The notes under the pieces were generated by a model. That model did no database searches and had not been told where the DNA came from. It saw nothing but the letters and a program-made list of their open reading frames with translations. DNA of 9,598 nt from Chthoniobacter sp. Lineage in GTDB: Bacteria; Verrucomicrobiota; Verrucomicrobiia; Chthoniobacterales; Chthoniobacteraceae. Shown here piece after piece: positions 1 to 6,487 of the stretch. The DNA lies in NCBI GenBank assembly GCA_025352865.1, contig JANXSB010000069.1, positions 1 through 9,598 of the forward strand, given 5' to 3'. The translations under genes and the position numbers were made by a program. Position 1 is the first letter of the stretch. Each line of letters begins with the position of its first letter.

Positions 1-1
1 G

Positions 2-445
2 CTTTGCGAGAAGTACGGCGTCGATGTGAATTTCCACTGCAAGCCGCTCGGCAAAGACGTGGACTGGAACGGCTCCGGCATGCACGCCAACTTCTCCACC
101 ACGCACATGCGAGAAGTCGGCGGAAAGCCCTACTTCGAGACGCTCATGGCCGCCTTCGACAAATACAAAAACGAGCACATCGCCGTCTATGGCCCGGACA
201 ACCACCTGCGTCTCACCGGCCTGCACGAGACCCAGTCCATCGACAAGTTCAACTACGGCATCGCCAACCGCGGCGCGTCTGTGCGCGTGCCGCACAGCTT
301 CGTGAACAACAACTACCGCGGCTACCTCGAAGACCGCCGTCCGAACTCGCAGGGCGACCCGTACAAGATCGCCGGCCGCATCCTGCAGACCATCAACACG
401 GTGCCGAAGTCCAAGGCTTCCGCGCCCGCGAAAAAGAAAAAATAA
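2..445 (+). CDS. glnII: Glutamine synthetase, class II (eukaryotic-type), C-terminal part
   Basis: Partial gene, open at the left edge; 147 residues and the TAA stop are visible. Glutamine synthetase makes glutamine from glutamate, ammonia and ATP in the cytoplasm. The fragment carries the C-terminal catalytic block of the class II (GSII) family: an NGSGMHANFST segment (the NGAGxHxN nucleotide-binding motif), RLTGLHET with the metal-binding glutamate, IANRGASVRVP near the substrate site, and EDRRPNSQGDPY close to the end. This series is typical of the eukaryotic/rhizobial GSII type rather than the dodecameric bacterial GSI. The family is usually about 330-370 residues, so roughly 40% is present. 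After the conserved end there is a basic tail (KSKASAPAKKKK) that is probably lineage-specific and disordered. A strong terminator follows, so this is the last gene of its transcript. Family assignment is firm; the start and upstream context lie outside the window. Confidence 0.93.
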   Translation, partial: LCEKYGVDVNFHCKPLGKDVDWNGSGMHANFSTTHMREVGGKPYFETLMAAFDKYKNEHIAVYGPDNHLRLTGLHETQSIDKFNYGIANRGASVRVPHSFVNNNYRGYLEDRRPNSQGDPYKIAGRILQTINTVPKSKASAPAKKKK

Positions 446-488
446 TCCCTTCCGGCGGCGCTCCGCGAAGCGCCGAAGGACACACTCC

Positions 489-529
489 AGCGCCGTCCCG
501 CATTCGTGCGGGGCGGCGCTGTTTTTTTT
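489..529 (+). terminator. Rho-independent terminator after glutamine synthetase
   Basis: A 13-bp stem (489-501 with 508-520, one G-U pair, otherwise perfect and very GC-rich) closes a 6-nt loop and is followed after one G by eight T residues (522-529). This is a textbook intrinsic terminator, 44 bp past the glutamine synthetase stop. A smaller 7-bp hairpin (456-462 with 469-475) lies just upstream and has no T tract. The terminator separates the gene from the efflux operon that starts at 653. Between 530 and 652 I see no convincing -35/-10 pair; TATTAT at 585-590 resembles a -10 box but has no matching -35 at the right distance. Confidence 0.92.
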
Positions 530-652
530 GAATTCCGGGACACCCTCTAAGCAAATTCCACCCTCCCGATTCTCTACGCAGACGTATTATTGCGCCCCGC
601 CCGGTTGCTGCTTAGATACTTCACACCGACCGACGTCACTTCCGCCTCCCGC

Positions 653-1738
653 ATGAAAAAGCCCGCCCTCATCCTCGCTCTCGCCGCGCTCGCCGGCGGC
701 GGGTGGTTTTACCTCGGCGGCAAACTGCCGAAGCCGGATGCAAAGACGGTCATCTCGGACAAATCCCTCGCCCGCGTGGAAAAGCGCGACATCGAATCGA
801 GCATCGACGTGAGCGGCGACGTGACGCCCGCTTTCCAGCTCGACGTGAAGCCCGAGGTCGGCGGCAAACTCAAGGCCATGCACGTCGTCGCCGGGCAGAC
901 GGTGAAAGAGGGCGACTTGCTCGTGGAGATCGACGACCGCGATCTGCTCACGGAAAAAGACAGCGCGCTGACCGAGATCGAGGGCGCGAAACTCTCGATG
1001 GAAAAAGCGAAGAAAAATTTTGAGCGCTCGCGCGAGCTTTTCGACCAAAAACTCATCAGCCGCGAAGTCTTCGACAACCTCTCCTCGGAATTTGAGATCG
1101 GGCAGAACGGGCTCGTCAAAGCCGAGCGCAAGCTCCAGCTCGTCGAGGATCGCCTGCGGAAAACGAAGGTCTTTTCACCCACCGACGGCACCGTGCTGAC
1201 CGTGCCCGTGATCGAGGGCCAGGTCGTCATCGCCGCGGCGAGCGTGAATAGCGGCAGCACGCTGATGACCATCGCCAACCTCTCGACCCTGCTCATCGAA
1301 ATGCACATCAACCAGGTCGATAAAGCCCGGCTCGCGCTCGACAAAGTGGTGCAAATCCGCGCCGAAGCGCTCAAGGATGAAGCGATGGACGCGCGCATTT
1401 CCTTCATCGCGCCCATCGCCACGACGAAGAACAACGTGAAAGGTTTCCAAGTCCAGGCGCTCATCGAAAAACCCGACCCGCGCCTCAGCCCCGGCATGAC
1501 CGTGACGCTGAATATCCCCATCGCCCGCGTCGAGGATGCGATCAGCGTACCGGTCACCGCGGTCTTCAAAAGCGAGGGCAACAAGAAGGTCGTCTATGTC
1601 AGGAACGGCGACGCCACGGAAAAGCGCGAGGTCAAAGTCGGCGTGACCAACATCGACCACGCGCAGATTTTGCACGGCGTGAAAGTGGGCGAGGAAATCC
1701 TGCTCGTCGAGCCAGGCAAAGTGCCGAAACGGTCATAG
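653..1738 (+). CDS. MacA/HlyD-family periplasmic adaptor (membrane fusion protein)
   Basis: A 361-residue adaptor linking an inner-membrane ABC exporter to an outer-membrane channel. The ATG at 653 is chosen because it begins an MKK-plus-hydrophobic segment (residues about 4-22) that fits an uncleaved membrane anchor. The open frame extends further upstream from a TTG at 590, but that extension would bury the anchor. The first half of the biotinyl-lipoyl fold is at about 60-96 (VKPEVGGKL, GQTVKEGDLLVEID). A helical hairpin rich in Lys, Glu and Arg covers about 98-170. The second lipoyl half follows at 171-192 (VFSPTDGTVLTVPVIEGQ). Beta-barrel and membrane-proximal domains fill 205-361, including the LSPGMTV motif at 278-284. 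The stop is 2 nt before the ATPase gene, so the two are co-transcribed. MacA-like is the best fit; the cargo is unknown. No outer-membrane TolC-type partner is in the window. Confidence 0.9.
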   Translation: MKKPALILALAALAGGGWFYLGGKLPKPDAKTVISDKSLARVEKRDIESSIDVSGDVTPAFQLDVKPEVGGKLKAMHVVAGQTVKEGDLLVEIDDRDLLTEKDSALTEIEGAKLSMEKAKKNFERSRELFDQKLISREVFDNLSSEFEIGQNGLVKAERKLQLVEDRLRKTKVFSPTDGTVLTVPVIEGQVVIAAASVNSGSTLMTIANLSTLLIEMHINQVDKARLALDKVVQIRAEALKDEAMDARISFIAPIATTKNNVKGFQVQALIEKPDPRLSPGMTVTLNIPIARVEDAISVPVTAVFKSEGNKKVVYVRNGDATEKREVKVGVTNIDHAQILHGVKVGEEILLVEPGKVPKRS

Positions 1739-1740
1739 CC

Positions 1741-2424
1741 GTGGCGCTCATCGAACTCCGCGAAGTCACCAAACGCTACCGCGTCGGCGAGCAGGAAATC
1801 GTCGCGCTCGACGGCATCGACCTCGACATCGCGCAGGGCGAATACGCCGCGATCATCGGCCCCAGCGGCAGCGGAAAATCCACGCTCATGCACCTCCTCG
1901 GCTGCCTCGATACGCCGAGCACCGGGCGCATGATGATCGACGGCATCGACGCCAGCCGCGCCGGCGGCAACCGGCTCTCCGAACTGCGCAACGCCAAGAT
2001 CGGCTTCGTCTTCCAGTCCTTCAATCTGCTGCCAAAATTCAACGTCCTGCAAAACGTCGAGCTGCCGATGATCTACGCCGGCATCGGCGGCGCGGAGCGC
2101 AAACGCCGCGCGCTCGCCGCCATCGAGCGCGTGGGCCTTTCCAACCGCGTGAAAAACACGCCGCTCCAGCTCAGCGGCGGCCAGATGCAGCGCGTCGCCA
2201 TCGCCCGCGCGATCGTCAATGACCCGCGCATCATTTTCGCCGACGAGCCCACCGGCAACCTCGACTCCACGACCGGCGAATCCATCCTCGCGCTTTTCCG
2301 GGAACTCAGCGCGCAAGGCCGCACCATCGTCCTCGTCACGCACGACGCCGACATCGCCGCGCACACGCCGCGGCGGATCGAGATGCGGGATGGAAAAATC
2401 GTCGGCGACCAGCGGAGGAATTGA
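1741..2424 (+). CDS. ABC transporter ATP-binding protein, MacB/LolD type
   Basis: A 227-residue stand-alone nucleotide-binding subunit that powers the permease encoded downstream. All ATPase motifs are intact: Walker A GPSGSGKST at 40-48, Q-loop Gln92, signature LSGGQ at 144-148, Walker B IIFADEP at 164-170 with catalytic Glu169, D-loop NLDS at 173-176 and switch His201. The GCLDTPSTG segment after Walker A and the FQSFNLLP stretch are characteristic of the MacB/LolD/FtsE branch. The start is a GTG only 2 nt after the adaptor stop, with no Shine-Dalgarno, so translational coupling is likely. In E. coli MacB the ATPase and permease are fused; here they are separate genes. Alternatives within the branch are lipoprotein-release (LolD) or peptide export. 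The adjacent adaptor argues for MacAB-like efflux. Confidence 0.94.
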   Translation: MALIELREVTKRYRVGEQEIVALDGIDLDIAQGEYAAIIGPSGSGKSTLMHLLGCLDTPSTGRMMIDGIDASRAGGNRLSELRNAKIGFVFQSFNLLPKFNVLQNVELPMIYAGIGGAERKRRALAAIERVGLSNRVKNTPLQLSGGQMQRVAIARAIVNDPRIIFADEPTGNLDSTTGESILALFRELSAQGRTIVLVTHDADIAAHTPRRIEMRDGKIVGDQRRN

Positions 2425-2427
2425 AGA

Positions 2428-2520
2428 TGGCAGATGGCAAATTGCAGATTGGAAAAAGCGCGCGCTCACCGTGGGCGTGCCGCGCTTTTTCATCTGCCAT
2501 TTTCCATTTTCCATCTGCCA
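2428..2520. repeat. Large imperfect inverted repeat (REP-like) between ATPase and permease genes
   Basis: The left arm (2428-2462) and right arm (2481-2520) form a long imperfect hairpin. The outer 10 bp pair perfectly (2428-2437 with 2511-2520), as do the inner 10 bp (2453-2462, AAAAAGCGCG, with 2481-2490). The middle is interrupted by length differences built from TGGAAAA and TGGCAGAT units. The element starts 4 nt after the ATPase stop and ends 4 nt before the permease ATG, so it fills the entire gap. No T tract follows the stem, so it does not look like an intrinsic terminator. The unit composition resembles interspersed TGGCAGATGGAAAATGG-type repeats, but only this copy is in the window. 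Confidence 0.8.
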
Positions 2521-2524
2521 CCCC

Positions 2525-3883
2525 ATGAAACTCTGGCTCTCCCTCCTCATGGGCTTGAAGGAAATCGCCGCGCACAAATTCCGCAGCGGCCTCACCATGC
2601 TCGGCATCATCCTCGGCGTCGCCAGCCTGCTCACCACCTTCGCGCTCACCGCCGGCATCGCCCACGGCATGCGCGATTTCATGACGCAGATCGGCGGCAT
2701 CGAAAAAATCGACGTCACCCGGCAGGACCCGCCCGAGGAGCAGACGAGCTTCGCGGAAATCTCCCCCGGCGCGACTGTCGCCGACGCCGAGATCATCCGC
2801 CGTCGCGCGGACCTCGTGAGCTACGTCTCCCCCGTTTCCGAACTTCCCGCCGCGCTCACCCGCAGCAACCAGACCTTCCGCGCGCAGGTCTATGGCTGCT
2901 GGCCGGACTTTGCCTACATCAACAAACATGAGGTCGCCACCGGACGGATGCTCAGCCAGATCGACCTCGACGAAGCGCGCCACGTCTGCCTCGTCGGCCG
3001 CACCATCGTCGAAAAACTTTTCCTCGGAAGGAAGGACTACAACGCCGTCGGCGAATCCATCCTCATCAATGGCCGCCCGTTCACCATCGTCGGCATCTTC
3101 AATTTCTACGAACGCGAGGAGGACAAACTCCGCCGCGCACGCGGTGAGCCGCCGAAAGGCCCGCAGCCGGGCCGTGGCGCAGGCGGCGGCGGTGGCGGCA
3201 ACCGACGGCCCGGCGGCGGCTGGGATCCCTTTTTCCGCAAAAACACGAGTGTGCAGATCCCGATCACGACGATGTTTTACGACTACAAATCCGCCAACGT
3301 CGTCGGCCTCGTGGACCAGGGGCCGAACTACAAACTCGACCAGCTCATCTTCCAGGTGAACGACGTCGCGCGCTTTCAAGATGCCATCGAGCAGACGCGC
3401 ACGCTGCTCGGCGTCACCCATCGCGGCATCGACGACTTCTCCTTCAACACGCGCGAAGAGTGGTTCGACAACATGGAGCGCAGCATCAAAAGCACGCGCA
3501 TCAGCGGCGGACTCATCGCCGTCATCAGCCTCATCGTCGGCGGCATCGGCATCACGAATATCATGCTCGCCTCGATCACCGAGCGCATCCGCGAGATCGG
3601 CGTGCGCCGCGCCATCGGCGCAAAAGGGCGCGACATATTTCTGCAAATCATCGTCGAAAGCAGCGTCATCGGCATCTGCGGCGGCGTGCTCGGGCTCGCC
3701 GCTTCCGCGGGCTTGATGCGGCTGCTCGCCACGCTCACCGACAGCGAAAACACGCCCATCGTCGAACCCGGCGCGATCCTCATCAGCTTCAGCTTCGCCG
3801 TCGCCATCGGCGTCCTCAGCGGCTTCTACCCGGCGATCAAAGCGAGCCGCCTCGACCCCATCGAGGCGCTCCGCTACGGCTGA
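2525..3883 (+). CDS. MacB/FtsX-type ABC transporter permease
   Basis: A 452-residue membrane subunit with the standard four-helix MacB layout. TM1 lies at about 22-44, a large periplasmic domain follows (about 45-327), and three helices lie at about 328-350, 377-402 and 417-435. The FtsX signature is clear: VGGIGITNIMLASITERIRE (338-357), the GVRRAIGA cytoplasmic coupling segment at 359-366, and a closing YPAIKASRLDPIEALRYG. The ATG at 2525 starts a short amphipathic helix (MKLWLSLLMGLKEI) usual for this family. The periplasmic domain holds an unusual Gly/Pro/Arg-rich stretch at about 206-234 that is probably a disordered loop. With the adaptor and ATPase it should form a tripartite efflux pump that needs a TolC-like channel encoded elsewhere. 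The gene ends 10 bp inside the 3' end of the opposing lactonase gene. Confidence 0.93.
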   Translation: MKLWLSLLMGLKEIAAHKFRSGLTMLGIILGVASLLTTFALTAGIAHGMRDFMTQIGGIEKIDVTRQDPPEEQTSFAEISPGATVADAEIIRRRADLVSYVSPVSELPAALTRSNQTFRAQVYGCWPDFAYINKHEVATGRMLSQIDLDEARHVCLVGRTIVEKLFLGRKDYNAVGESILINGRPFTIVGIFNFYEREEDKLRRARGEPPKGPQPGRGAGGGGGGNRRPGGGWDPFFRKNTSVQIPITTMFYDYKSANVVGLVDQGPNYKLDQLIFQVNDVARFQDAIEQTRTLLGVTHRGIDDFSFNTREEWFDNMERSIKSTRISGGLIAVISLIVGGIGITNIMLASITERIREIGVRRAIGAKGRDIFLQIIVESSVIGICGGVLGLAASAGLMRLLATLTDSENTPIVEPGAILISFSFAVAIGVLSGFYPAIKASRLDPIEALRYG

Positions 3884-4710
3884 TTTTTCCCGAGATAAAA
3901 CCGCGCGGCATTTCCGCCGAGCACCTTCGCCTGCGCCTCGGCGGAGAGCGGCGCGATGCAATCGCGCACCAGCGCGAAAACTTGCGCGTATTCCGCGGCG
4001 AGGAGACACACCGGCCAGTCGCTGCCATACATCAGCCGGTCTTCGCCAAAGGCCTCGAAGACCACATCGAGATAGGGCCGGAAGTCGGCGGGCTTCCACG
4101 CTTTCACCTCCGCCTCCGTGACCATGCCGGAGATTTTGCAGAGCACATTCGGCGCGTGCGCCAGCTCGCGGATTTGCTCCCGCCACGGCGAGAGCGTGCC
4201 CGCTTTGATCGGCGGTTTCGCGATGTGATCGAGCACGAACCACTGCCCGGGAAACCGCTTCACCAAAGCAATCGCAGCCGGGAGCTGCCGCGCTGTGATA
4301 AGGATGTCGTAGGTCAGTTTGTGCGCGCGCAGTTCACCAATCCCGCGCAGAAAATCCGCGCCCAGCATGAAGTCGTCGTCCGGCTCGTCCTGCACCACAT
4401 GCCGCACGCCGACGAAGCGCGGATGCCGCGCCAGCACCGCCAGTTCCTCGCCGACATTTGCCGCGCGCAAATCCACCCAGCCCACCACGCCCTTGATGAT
4501 CGCGTGATGCTCCGCCAGCTCCAGCAGCCACCGGCTTTCCTCCGCCGTCTGCCGCGCCTGCACGGCGATGCACCCGTCCAGTCCCGCCGCCGCGAGCAGC
4601 GGCGCGAGATCACTCGGCAGCCAGTCGCGATGCAGCGCCGAACCCTTCGGAATCCACGGATACTGCGCCGCGTCGTAGCTCCAGAAATGCTGGTGTGCGT
4701 CGAGTTTCAT
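3874..4710 (-). CDS. COG3618 sugar lactonase, amidohydrolase superfamily (L-galactono/L-fucono-lactonase-like)
   Basis: A 278-residue cytoplasmic TIM-barrel hydrolase of the amidohydrolase_2 family, normal in length. Likely role: opening an aldonolactone to the free acid. The N-terminal DAHQHFW gives the HxH metal motif (His6, His8). GVRHVVQDEP contains the conserved His104. His162 in VLDHIAKP, Asp231 in MYGSDWPVC and the closing GNAARFYL complete the COG3618 pattern. Characterised members of this family hydrolyse L-fucono-1,5-lactone and L-galactono-lactone. The start is 3 nt past the SGNH esterase stop, making it the last gene of the leftward operon. The operon also encodes a candidate sugar 1-dehydrogenase, which would supply the lactone. 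Which lactone is used cannot be read from the sequence. No terminator is visible past its stop, which lies inside the opposing permease gene. Confidence 0.88.
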   Translation of the reverse strand: MKLDAHQHFWSYDAAQYPWIPKGSALHRDWLPSDLAPLLAAAGLDGCIAVQARQTAEESRWLLELAEHHAIIKGVVGWVDLRAANVGEELAVLARHPRFVGVRHVVQDEPDDDFMLGADFLRGIGELRAHKLTYDILITARQLPAAIALVKRFPGQWFVLDHIAKPPIKAGTLSPWREQIRELAHAPNVLCKISGMVTEAEVKAWKPADFRPYLDVVFEAFGEDRLMYGSDWPVCLLAAEYAQVFALVRDCIAPLSAEAQAKVLGGNAARFYLGKNQP

Positions 4711-4713
4711 CGG

Positions 4714-5448
4714 TTACGGCGCGGGCCAGAATTCGCGCACCGCGCGCACCCATTCATCGGCCATGAGCTGATGGCCGGAGTAGGTCGGGTGGACGCCGTC
4801 CCAGATCCAGTGCTCCGCCGGAGCGCGCTTACACGCGGCCTCGAAGACCGGCTGAAAACGCACCAGCGCGGCGCGGTATTTCTGCGCGAGCTTCGCGATA
4901 ATATCCCCACGCTGTTTGAGGCCCGCACTCCACGCTTCGTAGTTCTCCGCCTTTTTCCCGACGGGCAGCGTAAAGGGTGCGCAGAGCACGAGGCGAACAT
5001 TCGGATTCGCCGCGCGCGTGTCGGCCAGCAGCTTGTCATAGACCTGCTCGAATTGCTCGACCGGCACGTTGGCGCTGTTGTCGTTCACACCGATGAGGAT
5101 GCTCAGAACATTGGGCTTGAGTTCGAGCGTGTCCTTCGGCCAGCGCTTTTCGAGGTCGATGACGGTGTTCCCGCTGGCTCCGCGATTCAGGAAAGTGAGA
5201 TTGCGCTCCGCCAAGGCAGCGCCGTATTTCGCGGCGATGATGAAGGCGTAGCCGTGGCCGAGAATGTGGTTGGGATCCTCACTGCGGCCGCGATTGCCGT
5301 CGGTGATGGAGTCGCCCTGAAACAGGATGCGCACGTCTTTTTGAAAAATGGGAACAGGCGCGACAGCGGTGGCCGAAGTCGTCTGCGCAGATGCGCCCGC
5401 AGCCATAATGAACGCAACGACTGCGCCGAGACCGGGAAGGATTTTCAT
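4714..5448 (-). CDS. Secreted SGNH/GDSL-family esterase
   Basis: A 244-residue predicted extracytoplasmic ester hydrolase. Residues 1-21 form a signal peptide (MKILP followed by a hydrophobic stretch and ASA-Q at the likely cleavage site). The four SGNH blocks are present: QGDSITDG with nucleophile Ser47, the oxyanion Gly90 in NRGASGN, Asn122 in IGVNDN, and the Asp217/His220 pair in WDGVHPTYSGH. The overall pattern resembles secreted acyl or carbohydrate esterases that deacetylate polysaccharides and oligosaccharides. It lies 4 nt after the dehydrogenase stop and 3 nt before the lactonase start, so it belongs to the sugar operon. A role in removing acyl groups from the substrate glycan is inferred from context; a lipase-like or rhamnogalacturonan-acetylesterase activity is also possible. 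Confidence 0.88.
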   Translation of the reverse strand: MKILPGLGAVVAFIMAAGASAQTTSATAVAPVPIFQKDVRILFQGDSITDGNRGRSEDPNHILGHGYAFIIAAKYGAALAERNLTFLNRGASGNTVIDLEKRWPKDTLELKPNVLSILIGVNDNSANVPVEQFEQVYDKLLADTRAANPNVRLVLCAPFTLPVGKKAENYEAWSAGLKQRGDIIAKLAQKYRAALVRFQPVFEAACKRAPAEHWIWDGVHPTYSGHQLMADEWVRAVREFWPAP

Positions 5449-5452
5449 GGCG

Positions 5453-6481
5453 TCAGTCGAGCTGCACGACCGCTTTGATGACGCCGCTCTCCGGCTTCAG
5501 CCACGTCGGAAATTCCGCGATCATGTCGTCGAATTTCGCGTGATGGGTGATCCACGGATGGGTGTTGATTTTGCCCTCCTCGATGAGGTGAATGATGCGC
5601 GTGAAATCGCGGGAGAGGGCGTTGCGCGAAGCGAGGATGCTGAGCTCTCGGCGGTGCATGACGGGGGCGTGCAAAAACGAAAGCTCCTGCTGGGTGATGC
5701 CGACATAGACGAGCCGGCCGCCGTAGGCGCAGTAGCTGAGGGCGCTGCTCATGGATTTGTGGCTGCCGGTGGCATCGACGACGACATCGGCGAGATCGCC
5801 GTTGGTGATGGCCTGGAGCGCGGTCATGATCTCGGCTTCGCCGCGCGCGTGGATGGTGTGATCGACGCCCATGGTGGTCCTGCAGAAGTCGAGACGCGCT
5901 TCGTTGATGTCGAGGACGATGGTTTTTGCGCCCGCCACTTTCGCAAACTCGATGGCGGAAAGCCCGATGGGGCCGGCACCGATGATGAGGACGTGCTCGC
6001 CGGGCTGGAGGTGGCCGCGGTCGATGGCGTGGCAGCCGATGGCGAGGGTCTCGACGAGGGCGAGCTGGTCGTAGGTGAGGCGGGTGGAGATGTGGAGTTT
6101 GCGCGCGGGGATGAGGTAGCGCTCGACCATACCGCCGTCGCACATCACGCCGAGGGTCTTGTGGGCTTCGCAGCAGTTGGTGAGGCCGCGGCGGCAGGAG
6201 TAGCAGTGCTGGCAGTTGATGTAGGGCTCGACGGAGCAGCGGTCGCCGGGCGCGACGTTGGTCACGTCGTCGGCCACGGCGAGCACCTCGACGCCGAGCT
6301 CGTGGCCGGGGATGCGCGGATAGGTGAAGAAGGGCATCTTGCCGAGAAAGCCGCCGTAGTCCGTGCCGCAGATGCCGATGCGGTGGATGCGGACGAGCGC
6401 TTCGCCGGGGCCGGGCGGAGCGGGTTCGGGGATGTCGAGCGGGCGAAAGTGGCCGGGCTTTTCGAGTTGGATGGCTTTCAT
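5453..6481 (-). CDS. Zinc-dependent medium-chain dehydrogenase, L-galactonate 5-dehydrogenase-like
   Basis: A 342-residue cytoplasmic NAD(P)-dependent polyol/aldonate dehydrogenase. Catalytic zinc ligands are Cys38 (GICGTD), His60/Glu61 (PGHE) and probably Glu144. Four cysteines for the structural zinc are at 90, 93, 96 and 104 (NCQHCYSC, TNCCE). The Rossmann motif GAGPIG is at 168-173, and Asp191 at the end of the second strand favours NAD. The stretches PFFTYPR, PYINCQHC and RRGLTNCCE resemble E. coli YjjN/LgoD, which oxidises L-galactonate to D-tagaturonate. The similarity was judged by eye and from memory. The neighbouring lactonase and L-galactose-type reductase support this substrate. 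Sorbitol, L-threonine or L-gulonate/L-idonate dehydrogenases share the fold and are alternatives. The start is 6 nt past the upstream esterase stop. Confidence 0.87.
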   Translation of the reverse strand: MKAIQLEKPGHFRPLDIPEPAPPGPGEALVRIHRIGICGTDYGGFLGKMPFFTYPRIPGHELGVEVLAVADDVTNVAPGDRCSVEPYINCQHCYSCRRGLTNCCEAHKTLGVMCDGGMVERYLIPARKLHISTRLTYDQLALVETLAIGCHAIDRGHLQPGEHVLIIGAGPIGLSAIEFAKVAGAKTIVLDINEARLDFCRTTMGVDHTIHARGEAEIMTALQAITNGDLADVVVDATGSHKSMSSALSYCAYGGRLVYVGITQQELSFLHAPVMHRRELSILASRNALSRDFTRIIHLIEEGKINTHPWITHHAKFDDMIAEFPTWLKPESGVIKAVVQLD

Positions 6482-6487
6482 AAAAAA

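Noticed and set aside
590..652. Upstream extension of the adaptor from a TTG at 590
   Set aside because: It would add 21 residues before a clear MKK-plus-hydrophobic membrane anchor; the ATG at 653 fits the family better.
3848..3868. Perfect 8-bp hairpin near the end of the permease gene
   Set aside because: It encodes the conserved SRLDPIEA motif, and the short T run starts well downstream of the stem, so it is not a convincing terminator.
2336..4243. 635-codon minus-strand open frame opposite the permease
   Set aside because: Composition is Ala/Asp/Arg-biased with no motif; the + strand permease has the full FtsX/MacB signature.
3460..5478. 672-codon + strand open frame spanning the permease end, lactonase and SGNH esterase
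   Set aside because: The product is Arg/His-rich low-complexity sequence in the wrong frame of the permease and antisense to two well-supported genes.
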